A DNA stretch of 23,048 bases from the NCBI GenBank assembly GCA_904501915.1, contig CAJGCV010000025.1, positions 1 to 23,048 on the forward strand. Direction: 5' to 3'. The notes beneath the pieces are model-generated. The model worked only from the letters and a program-made list of their open reading frames with translations. It made no database searches and was not told where the DNA came from. The stretch is from an uncultured Akkermansia sp. Lineage in GTDB: Bacteria > Verrucomicrobiota > Verrucomicrobiia > Verrucomicrobiales > Akkermansiaceae. Position 1 is the first letter of the stretch; every line of letters starts with the position of its first letter. The translations under genes and the position numbers were made by a program. Of this stretch, positions 7,129 to 15,531 are shown in pieces.

Positions 7129-8121
7129 TCAATAGCCGCCCGTGTCAGCCGTGTTGCCGCGCTGCCAGAGGCGTGCCAGATGTGCGCAGAGCATGAGCTG
7201 AACCTGGTGGAAGACCATGAGCGGCAACAGCAGGTTGTTATCCAGAGTGCCGAATATGGCCATCATCATGGGCGCTCCGACGGCCAGGCTTTTCTTGGAA
7301 CCGCAGAAGACAATGGTGATGCGGTCTTCCCTGTTGAATCCAAGCAGTTTGCTGCTGTACCAGGTGGCGGCAAAGGTGAGAAGCAGAATGACGGTGCAGA
7401 CCACTACGAGCCCGCCCAGTCGCATGGCTTCAAGTTGCTGCCAATAGCCACCGCTGGTGGCATTCGAGAACGCTGTGTATACAACCAGCCATATGGTGGT
7501 TTTATCATTCCAGCCGATGAGGGTTTTGTGCCCCAGCACCCATTTGCGCAGCAAGGGCTGGCTGAGCTGGCCGGCTATGAAGGGCAGAAGAATCTGATAG
7601 CAGATTTTCAGTACTGTATCCAGGCCCACCTGCGCACCGCTGCCATCGGTGGCAAAGAGAATGCCCACCAGAAGCGGGGTGAGGAATACGCCCAGCAGAC
7701 TGGATACTGAAGCCGAGCAGACGGCGGCAGGCACATTACCCCCGGCTACGGAGGTAAAGGCAATGCTGCTCTGCACGGTGGAGGGCAGACAGGCTACATA
7801 CACCAGCCCCATGAACAATGCCCCGCCCACCATGGGTTCGAACAGCGGGCGAAGCAGGGGAATGATGAGGGGAAACCAGATAAAGGTGAATGCAAAGACC
7901 ATACTCTGCAAGCGCCAGTTGAGCAAGCCTTCCACCACCGATTTGCGGGAAAGTTTGACGCCGTACAGAAAGAAGAGCAGAATGATGGCAGCATTCGTGA
8001 GCCAGTCGAAGAACTCAGCCCCGGCGCCGTGGCAGGGTATGCTGATGCCCAGCAACAGGCTGGCTATGATGCCCGTGGTGAAAATATCAAAATAACCGAG
8101 TATTTTTCTGACAACACCCAT
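7129..8121 (-). CDS. Bile acid:sodium symporter-family (SBF-like, YfeH type) transporter
   Basis: A 330-residue polytopic membrane protein with around ten hydrophobic helices. Segments typical of the YfeH/SBF-like (PF13593) branch are visible: LFFLYGVKLSR near residues 50-60, CLPSTVQSSIAFTSVAGGN, SVSSLLGVFLTPLLVG, and FCGSKKSLAVGAPM in the last third. The family exchanges organic anions or similar solutes with sodium; the substrate here cannot be deduced, and 'bile acid' is only the family name. The gene starts 17 bp after topB on the same strand with no visible Shine-Dalgarno sequence or close promoter, so it is probably read through from topB. The downstream TIGR02206 gene has its own promoter. 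Confidence 0.85.
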   Translation of the reverse strand: MGVVRKILGYFDIFTTGIIASLLLGISIPCHGAGAEFFDWLTNAAIILLFFLYGVKLSRKSVVEGLLNWRLQSMVFAFTFIWFPLIIPLLRPLFEPMVGGALFMGLVYVACLPSTVQSSIAFTSVAGGNVPAAVCSASVSSLLGVFLTPLLVGILFATDGSGAQVGLDTVLKICYQILLPFIAGQLSQPLLRKWVLGHKTLIGWNDKTTIWLVVYTAFSNATSGGYWQQLEAMRLGGLVVVCTVILLLTFAATWYSSKLLGFNREDRITIVFCGSKKSLAVGAPMMMAIFGTLDNNLLLPLMVFHQVQLMLCAHLARLWQRGNTADTGGY

Positions 8122-8138
8122 GGGCTGTTCGGCAGGGG

Positions 8139-10997
8139 TTACTTACGCGGAGGAAATTCGTAGGATACACGACCAGTCGAGGAGTTGAACACGAGGAAGG
8201 CATCGAATTTCTTACCGCTCTTGTGGCTGGTGAAGTCTTTGATGAGCTCGGTCTTGCCCTTGGTGAGCAGCTGGGTGACAGTGACGGCGTCGATGTTGAC
8301 ATCGCACATGGTGTGGGGAATTACCAGCGGCTTGCGGGTTTTGCCGTAAGCCAGCCCACTGACGTGCCAGGCTTGTTCGGTTTCCACGAGTTCATATTCT
8401 CCTTTGGCTTTTACCTTGATAATGCCGTGGTTCTTACCTTTGCTCAGGTCTTCTGCAGCGGCGGAGGCTGCGGTGAATTTCTGGTCCGCCTTGTCCTTGC
8501 TGCCTTTGGTGCGCGGCTCGCGGGGCGGGAATTCAAAGCCCACGTTGCCTTTCTTTTCATCCAGCACGAGGTAGGCGTCAAATGCACGGTGGGTGCGCTG
8601 GGAGATAAAGCCGGAAATGAGCTCACTCTTGCCCTCAGCCAGCACCTGGCGCAGCACCGCCTCGCTGATGTCCATGCCCAGGATATTGCGGGACATAGTA
8701 AAGCCTTTGCGCCCGCTGCTCTGGGTGTATTCGGGAACACTCCATTGCTTGTCGTTGACTTGCAGCTCGAGCTCACCCTGGCCTGTGACCATGACTACGC
8801 CGGCACTTTGCGCGGCAGATTCTTCTGCCTTTGTTTCGGTGGTGCGGTCAGAATCGAAATAAAATTCAGCTTTCCAGGTGCTGCGGGCTGTCTGCGGGGC
8901 TACCATGCGCAACCCGGCCTTGAATGGTTTGCCGAATTTGGAGCGGAAGCCTTCCATGACCGGCAATGAACCGTTACTGATAAGTTCGCAGAGCTGGTCA
9001 TCTGTGAGGGTAAGCCCGGCATGTACGCGGCGAATGCGGAATTTGCAGCTGTTGCAGGAGATGGAGTCCACCCGGCTGCTGAGCCCCTTTGTGCCGCAGG
9101 CAGGGCATGTGAGCTCCAGATCCGGGTTTTTGCCATTTTTCATATAATCGCGCACCGCTTCCACAATGTCGGTTGTGTAGGTGCGGATATCTTTCATGAA
9201 GGTGTTGCGGTCGAGGTGCCCGCTCTCCATCTGCTTGAGGCGGTACTCCCACTCGCCGGTGAGTTCCGGGCTGGAAAGTGTGCTCAGACCGATTTTGCCC
9301 AGCAGGTCGATGAGGTCCATGCCGCGGCGTGTAGCCATGAGTTCCTTGCCCTCGCGGGCAATGTATTCCTGGGTGATAAGACCTTCAATAATGGCGGCTC
9401 GCGTGGCCGGCGTTCCCAGACCTCGCTCTTTCATGGCATCTGCGAGGTCTTCGTCTTCCACCAGCTTACCTGCTGTCTCCATGGCTGTGAGCAGGGTGGC
9501 TTCTGTGTAGGCTGCGGGGGCTTTGGTCTGGTCTGTAGTGGCTTCCACCCGGGAGGCCGTAACCAGTTCGCTGGAGCCTACGGCGCAGAGCTCGTCTTTC
9601 TTGCGCTTATCCGGGCCATACAGCGCACGCCAGCCGGGGGTGAGCATAACACGGCCATGCGTGTAGAAATGGTCATTGGTGGCAGTCACCACCGTGGTGC
9701 GTTCGGTGTCTTCGTATTCTGCGTTGGGCATGAATACGCCAAGGAAGCGCTGCACCACGAGGGTGAAGATGCGGGCGGCATCGCCCGTGAGGTTTACGAA
9801 CTTACCCGTGGGGATGATGGCAAAGTGGTCGCTCACCTTGGCGCTGTCGAACACACGCTTGTTGGGGCGGATGCTGCGGTTTTCCAGAATGCTGCTGGCG
9901 TAAGGGGCAAATTCAGGCATGTTTTCCGCAATGGCGCTTACGGTGCGGGTAGCCACTTTCAGGTAGTCATTCGGCAGGAATTTGGAATCGGTACGCGGGT
10001 AGGTGAGCACCTTGTGCTTTTCGTAGCATTCCTGCGCAATCTGCAGCGTGCGCCGGGCAGAGAATCCAAAGCGGTTGCTGGCCTCTTTCTGCAGCGAGGT
10101 GAGGTCGAAGAGCAGGGGGGCGGGCATGGATACCGGCTTGCGGGTTTCTTTTACCGCAGCAGGTTTACCCTGGCAGCGCGTGGCTATGCTGGCTGCCAGG
10201 TCGGCATCCCACAGTCGCTCTTTAGTCTGTTGTGGTGCCTTTTCATTCTTTTTCCACTGCGGGTCATACCAGCGGGCTTCGTAACTGCCGGCTTGCGCTG
10301 TAAAAGTAGCGCGCACTTCGTGGTAGGTCTCAGGCTGGAATGCCAGAATATCTTTCTGCCTGGCTGCCAGCAGGGCCAGCGTGGGGGTCTGCACGCGCCC
10401 GGGGGGGGTTACATTGAAGCCGCCCACGCCGCTTTGCAGGGCAGTGAGGGCGCGGGTGCTGTTCAGCCCCACCAGCCAGTCAGATTCGCTGCGGCACACG
10501 GCAGCGTCTGCCAGATTGTGCATTTCCTCGTCTGTTTTCAGGGCATTCCAGGCTTCCAGTATGGAATCATCGGTCATGCTTTGCATCCACAGGCGGCGGA
10601 TGGGCTTCTTGATTTTACCGTAGCGGATGATATTGCGGAAAATGAGCTCACCCTCGCGCCCGGCATCGCATGCATTCACCAGGGTTGTGACTTCTTTGTT
10701 CCGTGCAAGTTTCAGCACTTTGCGCAGGCGGTCTGCTGATTTGTCGATGGGTTCCAGCTCCATGTTGGAGGGCATCACCGGCAGGTATTCCATCTTCCAG
10801 GGCAGACTCTTTCCATCCTCCGTCTGGGGCTTTTTCTGCTCCACCAGGTGACCCACAGCCGAGGTGATGATGAGGGCATCATTCGAAAAACTCTGGCTGG
10901 CATCGTCTTTTTTGAATTTACCCAGTTGCTTGCCCAGCACACGCGCCAGGTCGGCTGCTACGCTGGGTTTCTCGGCTATGATGAGGGTCTTGGACAT
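8139..10997 (-). CDS. topB: DNA topoisomerase III (type IA), with extended C-terminal repeats
   Basis: A 952-residue type IA topoisomerase that cuts and reseals single strands through a tyrosine-phosphate link and, with RecQ-type helicases, untangles recombination intermediates. Visible: TOPRIM start TLIIAEKPSVA (4-14), acidic motif DAGREGE (111-117), GRVQTPTL (200-207) and active-site YPRTDS with Tyr333. A four-Cys cluster (631, 634, 648, 651) follows. Beyond it come three divergent copies of a topoisomerase C-terminal repeat, two ending in FEFPPR (about 821-826) and YEFPPR (946-951). E. coli TopB is about 650 residues, so this is a long form, closer to TopB proteins of gut bacteria and mobile elements. 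The reading frame is open for 113 more codons upstream, but homology starts at MSKTLIIAEKPS and the promoter-like elements lie inside that extension. recQ is divergent next door, a functionally meaningful pairing. Confidence 0.95.
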   Translation of the reverse strand: MSKTLIIAEKPSVAADLARVLGKQLGKFKKDDASQSFSNDALIITSAVGHLVEQKKPQTEDGKSLPWKMEYLPVMPSNMELEPIDKSADRLRKVLKLARNKEVTTLVNACDAGREGELIFRNIIRYGKIKKPIRRLWMQSMTDDSILEAWNALKTDEEMHNLADAAVCRSESDWLVGLNSTRALTALQSGVGGFNVTPPGRVQTPTLALLAARQKDILAFQPETYHEVRATFTAQAGSYEARWYDPQWKKNEKAPQQTKERLWDADLAASIATRCQGKPAAVKETRKPVSMPAPLLFDLTSLQKEASNRFGFSARRTLQIAQECYEKHKVLTYPRTDSKFLPNDYLKVATRTVSAIAENMPEFAPYASSILENRSIRPNKRVFDSAKVSDHFAIIPTGKFVNLTGDAARIFTLVVQRFLGVFMPNAEYEDTERTTVVTATNDHFYTHGRVMLTPGWRALYGPDKRKKDELCAVGSSELVTASRVEATTDQTKAPAAYTEATLLTAMETAGKLVEDEDLADAMKERGLGTPATRAAIIEGLITQEYIAREGKELMATRRGMDLIDLLGKIGLSTLSSPELTGEWEYRLKQMESGHLDRNTFMKDIRTYTTDIVEAVRDYMKNGKNPDLELTCPACGTKGLSSRVDSISCNSCKFRIRRVHAGLTLTDDQLCELISNGSLPVMEGFRSKFGKPFKAGLRMVAPQTARSTWKAEFYFDSDRTTETKAEESAAQSAGVVMVTGQGELELQVNDKQWSVPEYTQSSGRKGFTMSRNILGMDISEAVLRQVLAEGKSELISGFISQRTHRAFDAYLVLDEKKGNVGFEFPPREPRTKGSKDKADQKFTAASAAAEDLSKGKNHGIIKVKAKGEYELVETEQAWHVSGLAYGKTRKPLVIPHTMCDVNIDAVTVTQLLTKGKTELIKDFTSHKSGKKFDAFLVFNSSTGRVSYEFPPRK

Positions 10998-11038
10998 GTC
11001 GGGGAAAATTGTTGGCGCCCGGGGCGCTTCGCTGGTGT

Positions 11039-11071
11039 ATATTAGTGGCAGAAAAGTGGGGCTTTTGTCAA
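11039..11071 (-). promoter_or_regulatory. Possible topB promoter elements (spacing off)
   Basis: On the minus strand a perfect TTGACA (11066-11071) and a TAATAT (11039-11044) occur, but they are 21 bp apart instead of 17, so they may not work as one promoter. Either would leave a leader of about 35 bases or more, unlike most units here. Confidence 0.3.
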
Positions 11072-11164
11072 GTAAAATCCGCGTCACAACTAGGAAAATC
11101 GGCATGCGCCCAGAGACGGAAAAAACGTGCGAGAGGGGACAAAAACGGCTAACATGCTGACGGT

Positions 11165-11257
11165 ATGGGGGCGAATGCTGAACCGCAGAAGTTGAAAAAG
11201 TCCCGCCTTCGTTCAGGGGAAACCGAGCCGGAGGTTGTTCTCGATTTGTTGCGGTAA
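11165..11257 (+). CDS. Possible 30-residue peptide between topB and recQ
   Basis: An ATG opens a 30-codon frame ending at TAA 11255-11257. The peptide is rich in Lys, Arg and Glu and ends EPEVVLDLLR. A TAACAT (11150-11155) lies nine bases before the ATG, the same -10-to-start distance as neighbouring genes, but no -35 match is seen. It could be a real small protein, a gene remnant or chance. Confidence 0.22.
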   Translation: MGANAEPQKLKKSRLRSGETEPEVVLDLLR

Positions 11258-11267
11258 CAATTCCGGC

Positions 11268-11296
11268 TTGCCTGCGCGCGGCGCTTCCTATAGAAT
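11268..11296 (+). promoter_or_regulatory. Putative recQ promoter, near-leaderless
   Basis: TTGCCT (11268-11273), 17 bp, TAGAAT (11291-11296), then nine bases to ATG 11306. The predicted start is at about 11303, leaving a leader of about three bases. Confidence 0.65.
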
Positions 11297-11305
11297 AGGC
11301 GCGGC

Positions 11306-13462
11306 ATGGCAGAGTTTCGCGAGATTGCAGACCCACAGTTGGCGCTCAAAACGTATTTTGGTTTTGAGACGCTGCGTCCCGGGCAGGAGGAAGTGGTGCA
11401 GGCTGTTCTTGCAGGGCAGGATTCCATGGGAATCATGCCCACGGGCGGTGGCAAATCACTCTGTTACCAGTTGCCTGCGTTGTGCCGCCCGGGGCTTACA
11501 GTGGTGGTATCTCCGCCGATTGCGCTCATGAAGGACCAGGTGGATGCGCTGCAGGCTCGGGGCATTCCCGCTGCTGCGGTGAATTCTTCACTGGGGACTG
11601 AGGAGTACCGCCAGGTGATGCAAGCGCTGCGCGGTGGCGAGTTGAAAATTTTGTATGTGGCACCGGAACGTTTCGCGCAGGAGGGGTTCATGAGCATGCT
11701 CCGCAGCATGCAGATTGCATTGCTGGCGGTGGATGAGGCCCACTGCCTGAGCCAGTGGGGACATGATTTCCGCCCGGATTATCTGCGCCTGGGGCGGGTG
11801 CGTGAGGCGCTGGGGTATCCGCAGACCGTCGCTCTTACGGCTACGGCCACGGCTTTTGTACGGGATGATATTCTGAATACGCTGCAGCTGCGTGAGCCTG
11901 CAGTCGTCATCAGTGGGTTCGGCCGGGAGAATCTGGATTTCGGCATCATGCATTGCGAGGGACGCAAGGCTAAGTTTGAGCGTATCCGTCAGGTGATTGC
12001 GCGCTGGAAGAAGGGTATTATCTACTGCTCTACACGCAAAAACGTGATGCTGGTGTTTGATGAAATATCGGCACAGCAGGTGAATGCTGTGGCGTACCAC
12101 GCGGGGATGACGGATGAGGAACGCGAATTTTCGCAGAATGCATTTGTTTCCGGGCGTGCAGATGTGGTCGTGGCAACGAATGCATTCGGCATGGGCATTG
12201 ACCGTTCGGATGTGCGTTTTGTCGTGCATTTTGAGATACCCGGCAGCGTGGAAGCGTATTACCAGGAGGCCGGACGTGCCGGGCGTGATGGCGAACCCGC
12301 TGTCTGTGAGCTTTTGTTCAATCATGCCGATTTGAAGACGCAGGAGTTTTTCTTCGAGGGCAGCAACCCTTCCATCAGCGTGATTCGTTCCTTGTACAAT
12401 ATGCTGCGTTTTGAGTGCGACCCCACAACGCATGAGTTGCATATTACGGTGGATGCCATGGCTGAGCGCCTGGGTAAGGAGGTGAATCCCATGGCGGTAG
12501 GAACGGCTCTTTCGTGCCTGATACATGCCGGGGCGATTCAGCGTTTCGATGTGCCCGGTCAGTTGGCGAAGGGAACTCGTTTGCTTAAGCCGGAGGTTAA
12601 TTTTGAATGTCTGGAAATTGATTGTGCTGCTCTGGAAGAAAAAGCCAGGCGAGATCATCTCAAGATTGAGGCTATGACCCGCTTTGCCTATTCCGTGGGC
12701 TGCCGCCAGCAGTGGATTCTGGATTATTTCGGGGAATCAAACACGGAGCCGTGTGGACATTGCGATGTTTGTGCCGCTTCGGAAAGTGACGAGCGAGCGG
12801 AGGTGTCGGGTGATGATTTGCTGGTGGTCCGCAAGGCTCTGGCAGGTGTGGCCCGTGCTTCCCGCCGTGGTGCAGATGGCGAGTGGGTGGCGGTCTATGG
12901 CCGCGGCAAGATTATGGACATGCTGCGTGGCGCCAGAAATGCGTCGATGCATCAGTATCTTACCTCTCTTTCGACGTATGGCATTCTCAAGAACCTGACA
13001 GATGCCAGGATGAAGGCTCTTTTCCGCGCTCTGCATGAGGCCGGCCTGTTGCAGAGCACTGGTGGAGATATGCCCCTTATCACTCTGACCCCGCAGGGCG
13101 AGGAAGTGATGCAGAGCCGGGCTGTGCCCCGTATGTCTCGCCGGGTGTGGGCATCTGCTGAACGAAAGGCTGCCCCTGCGCTCCGCAGCAAGGACAGAAC
13201 GCGGGATATGTTGCAGAGCATGGGACTTGGCCGCATGGATAAGGAGTTGTATGAACACCTGGCCGAGTTGAGACGCGACCTCGCCGCGGATTACAATATG
13301 CCTGCATACCGCATTATGCACAATGATACGTTGCGGGCCATGGCTACGGTGAAACCCACCACCATGGAAGCCGCTGAGCGGTTGAAAGGCGTTGGCCCGT
13401 GGCTGAGGACACACGGCCTCCGGGCATTCGTGGAGCTGATTCGGGACTACGAGGAAGGATGA
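11306..13462 (+). CDS. recQ: ATP-dependent DNA helicase RecQ
   Basis: A 718-residue 3'-5' superfamily 2 helicase of recombination repair. Visible: Q-like region FGFETLRPGQEEVV (18-31), P-loop PTGGGKS (45-51), DEAH box (143-146), TATAT (178-182), GMGIDRSDVRFVVHF (295-309) and the arginine-finger region QEAGRAGRDGE (320-330). The RecQ zinc cluster follows (Cys466, 483, 486, 489), then a winged-helix region and a C-terminal HRDC domain (about 640-715, ending VGPWLRTHGLRAFVELI). All domains of a standard RecQ are present. Motif Ia reads VSPPIALMKDQ, where most RecQ proteins have VSPLIALMKDQ, a minor oddity. It is transcribed away from topB; RecQ and TopB are known partners. It converges with the ankyrin gene, with 22 bp between the stop codons and no clear terminator there. 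Confidence 0.96.
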   Translation: MAEFREIADPQLALKTYFGFETLRPGQEEVVQAVLAGQDSMGIMPTGGGKSLCYQLPALCRPGLTVVVSPPIALMKDQVDALQARGIPAAAVNSSLGTEEYRQVMQALRGGELKILYVAPERFAQEGFMSMLRSMQIALLAVDEAHCLSQWGHDFRPDYLRLGRVREALGYPQTVALTATATAFVRDDILNTLQLREPAVVISGFGRENLDFGIMHCEGRKAKFERIRQVIARWKKGIIYCSTRKNVMLVFDEISAQQVNAVAYHAGMTDEEREFSQNAFVSGRADVVVATNAFGMGIDRSDVRFVVHFEIPGSVEAYYQEAGRAGRDGEPAVCELLFNHADLKTQEFFFEGSNPSISVIRSLYNMLRFECDPTTHELHITVDAMAERLGKEVNPMAVGTALSCLIHAGAIQRFDVPGQLAKGTRLLKPEVNFECLEIDCAALEEKARRDHLKIEAMTRFAYSVGCRQQWILDYFGESNTEPCGHCDVCAASESDERAEVSGDDLLVVRKALAGVARASRRGADGEWVAVYGRGKIMDMLRGARNASMHQYLTSLSTYGILKNLTDARMKALFRALHEAGLLQSTGGDMPLITLTPQGEEVMQSRAVPRMSRRVWASAERKAAPALRSKDRTRDMLQSMGLGRMDKELYEHLAELRRDLAADYNMPAYRIMHNDTLRAMATVKPTTMEAAERLKGVGPWLRTHGLRAFVELIRDYEEG

Positions 13463-13484
13463 TGCCTCCCCGGAAGCTCTCGGA

Positions 13485-14291
13485 TTATTGATTGATGCCC
13501 AGCACGGCATCCATAGACGCGGTGCGTGAGCAACTGGCGGCATCGCGCCCCGTCTGGTCCTTGAGGAATGGGTTCGCACCCTTATTCACCAGCAGCTGTG
13601 CGATGGTCCGGTTGTTATCAATGACAGCGTGCATGAGCGGTGAGACTCCGTTGGCATCGCAGAAATCAGGATTTGCCCCCAGAATCAGCAGCGTATCCAC
13701 ACTCTTGACCTTGTCGTTCAGAACGGCTGCTATCAAGGGTGTGCTGCCATCGATGCTACGGTTGAAATCAAAGCCGCCTTTCTGCTGGGCGAGAATACGG
13801 AGCAGCTCGTGTCGTCCATTGGCTGCAGCGTTGATGGCTGCACGCAGAACTACCTCGGGGGCATCGGCTGATTCCGGTTGTGCCAGCAGCCCGCGCACGG
13901 CCATCTTCTTGCCGAGTATGGCCGCAAGTTCCAGAAGGGAGCGCCCTTCTTCATCGAACAGTGTGTAGGGGTTGACTCCATCCTGTTGCCACTTGTGGTT
14001 GAGTGTGTTGTATGTGGAGATTTCGTCGCGGTAATCCTTTTCCTGGCGTATGGTTACCCATGCGCAGCTGCATAAAATGAGGAAAACACAGCACCATGTA
14101 ACGGACATAAGCGCCTTGCGGCTGGAGAGTGAACGCGCAAGACTGAGCAGGCCGTTGACGATAAACCCTGTTACACAGAGGGTAAGCAGGGCCACTTCTG
14201 CGGATGATGGGGTCTCGATGCCGACACTCACTTTCCAGCAGAACAGTGCAATGATGACCAGTAGCAACAGGGGATTGAGTAAGTCTTTCAT
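13485..14291 (-). CDS. Membrane-anchored ankyrin-repeat protein
   Basis: A 268-residue protein with three N-terminal hydrophobic helices (about 5-19, 32-50, 61-80), then a soluble domain of ankyrin repeats (about 105-262). Recognisable units include RSLLELAAILGKKMAVRGLLA, STPLIAAVLNDKVKSVDTLLILGANP and VSPLMHAVIDNNRTIAQLLVNKGANP. Ankyrin repeats bind partner proteins; here they are probably displayed on one face of the membrane. The start is 27 bp after the stop of the gene for another membrane protein with a charged tail, so the two are probably co-transcribed and may interact, which is inference. Upstream of the ATG the mRNA reads CCTCCTT, the opposite of a ribosome binding site, so initiation must use another mechanism such as reinitiation. 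Confidence 0.83.
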   Translation of the reverse strand: MKDLLNPLLLLVIIALFCWKVSVGIETPSSAEVALLTLCVTGFIVNGLLSLARSLSSRKALMSVTWCCVFLILCSCAWVTIRQEKDYRDEISTYNTLNHKWQQDGVNPYTLFDEEGRSLLELAAILGKKMAVRGLLAQPESADAPEVVLRAAINAAANGRHELLRILAQQKGGFDFNRSIDGSTPLIAAVLNDKVKSVDTLLILGANPDFCDANGVSPLMHAVIDNNRTIAQLLVNKGANPFLKDQTGRDAASCSRTASMDAVLGINQ

Positions 14292-14318
14292 GTAGGGATG
14301 GGAAGGAGGCTGTGGGAG

Positions 14319-15413
14319 TTAGCAGTCCTTGGGAGCCGGTTCTTCTGCAGGTTTCTCAGCAGGGGCTTCGGCAGGGGCTTCAGCAGGGGCTTCGGCAGGG
14401 GCTTCAGCAGGGGCGGGAACTTCAGGCTCAGCTGTCCTGGCCTCCGGTGTTGCGGTTTCTGCTTCCGGCTTGGTATCAGGTGTTTCAGGTGTGGTTCCGG
14501 CTGGTTTTTCCTGCGGCTTGTCCTCCTTGGTTTCCGCAGCCTTTTCTTCTGTTGCCTTGGCTTCAGAAGCTGCCGTTTTCAGCTTTTTCGGGGTTGCGGG
14601 TTCACCTGTGGCCAGACGCAGTGTCTTCTGCCTGGGTTCTGTAATGGGTTTGCTTTTCAGCTTAGGCTCAACGGGTGCTGCTTCAGTAGCCTTCGATTCA
14701 GCAGGTGCCTCCGGCTTGTCCTGAACCGGGGCTTCGGTGGGCTTGCTCTTCTTCTGCTTAGTGGTGATGAAGGTTTCGAAGAATGACATGAGCAGGGCGT
14801 ATATCAGGAAGAATGCGCCGGGCACTGCGGCAATGACCCAGGGGGTGCCCAGAACCATGTTGAGCGCTTCCGGGGCGGCGGGGGCATCACTGCTGCTCCA
14901 CAGGCCGACAATGTAGGAGAAGAATTCGCTCAGGGCGTACCAGAGTGCATAGCTGATAGTAGTGGTGAGGGCAACGCGCACGCATGCCGAAGCACAAATC
15001 CAGCCGGCAATGAAGACCAGTGTGGTGCAGGCCAGGGGAACCTGGTATGCCAGAAGGGCATCACAGACCTGCTTGATGACTTCGCTGTTGCTGATGGCGT
15101 GGGGCAGCGCAATGCCAGGACCAAGCAGACTGTAGGAGCCAAAGAACAGGAGCGCGATAATCGATGCGCAGAAAATCACATTCCAGACGGCTTCCAGTAT
15201 TCGGGTGAAGGAGAATATGCCCAGCAGAAGGATGACAACCAGAGAAATGGTAACGGTATTGATACCGCTGAGCGCGTGGGTTAATGCTGCTGCATCGAAC
15301 CAGGCAAGAAAGTCAACCAGGGAAATGGTGGAGGAAACCTGCTGATAGCCTGCCAGCAACAGCACGAGGATGATGCTGAAAATGACGCGAGAGAGAATAG
15401 CCATTACTTTCAT
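14319..15413 (-). CDS. Polytopic membrane protein with Ala/Pro/Glu/Lys-rich tail
   Basis: A 364-residue protein. Residues 1-215 hold about six hydrophobic helices (about 5-22, 52-70, 74-95, 125-145, 150-170, 190-210). Residues 216-364 are a disordered-looking, highly charged tail beginning TKQKKSKPTEAP and rich in Ala, Pro, Glu and Lys, ending with repeated APAE units and a final Cys. The tail repeats come from a 12-bp DNA repeat (14361-14408). No family is recognised. Such tails resemble flexible linkers or wall-spanning segments; the positive run at the membrane exit suggests a cytoplasmic tail. It has a good promoter with near-leaderless spacing and is followed by the membrane ankyrin gene. 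Confidence 0.75.
   Translation of the reverse strand: MKVMAILSRVIFSIILVLLLAGYQQVSSTISLVDFLAWFDAAALTHALSGINTVTISLVVILLLGIFSFTRILEAVWNVIFCASIIALLFFGSYSLLGPGIALPHAISNSEVIKQVCDALLAYQVPLACTTLVFIAGWICASACVRVALTTTISYALWYALSEFFSYIVGLWSSSDAPAAPEALNMVLGTPWVIAAVPGAFFLIYALLMSFFETFITTKQKKSKPTEAPVQDKPEAPAESKATEAAPVEPKLKSKPITEPRQKTLRLATGEPATPKKLKTAASEAKATEEKAAETKEDKPQEKPAGTTPETPDTKPEAETATPEARTAEPEVPAPAEAPAEAPAEAPAEAPAEKPAEEPAPKDC
14361..14408 (-). repeat. In-frame 12-bp tandem repeat coding APAE
   Basis: Four units of AGGGGCTTCNGC (plus strand), alternating CGG and CAG so that a 24-bp unit appears twice, flanked by degenerate units on both sides. Each 12 bp adds four residues (APAE) without a frameshift, so length variation between strains is plausible. 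Confidence 0.85.
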
Positions 15414-15422
15414 GACCCGATT

Positions 15423-15451
15423 ATTTTAGGCAAAAGCTTTCGTTTCGTCAA
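15423..15451 (-). promoter_or_regulatory. Putative promoter of the membrane protein/ankyrin pair
   Basis: On the minus strand: TTGACG (15446-15451), 17 bp, TAAAAT (15423-15428), then nine bases to the ATG at 15413. Predicted leader about two to three bases. Confidence 0.72.
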
Positions 15452-15490
15452 GGTTAAAGGGCTGTGCTTCTGATTATTTTATGCCCGCAA

Positions 15491-15521
15491 AATGAAAGCC
15501 GCCGGAAGTTGTTCCGGCGGC
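15491..15521 (-). terminator. Rho-independent terminator after lysA
   Basis: A perfect 10-bp stem, GCCGCCGGAA (15498-15507) with TTCCGGCGGC (15512-15521) and a 4-base loop. On the minus strand it is followed by TTTCATTTTG. It begins 10 bp after the lysA stop. The plus-strand side lacks a T tract, so it acts for lysA. Confidence 0.85.
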
Positions 15522-15531
15522 TCAGTTCATG

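Noticed and set aside
9021..10739. 572-codon plus-strand frame opposite topB
   Set aside because: Antisense shadow of topB, which carries the active-site and metal motifs.
10998..11336. 113-residue N-terminal extension of TopB
   Set aside because: TopB homology begins at MSKTLIIAEKPS (10997). The extension covers the promoter region and part of recQ's promoter and has no family resemblance.
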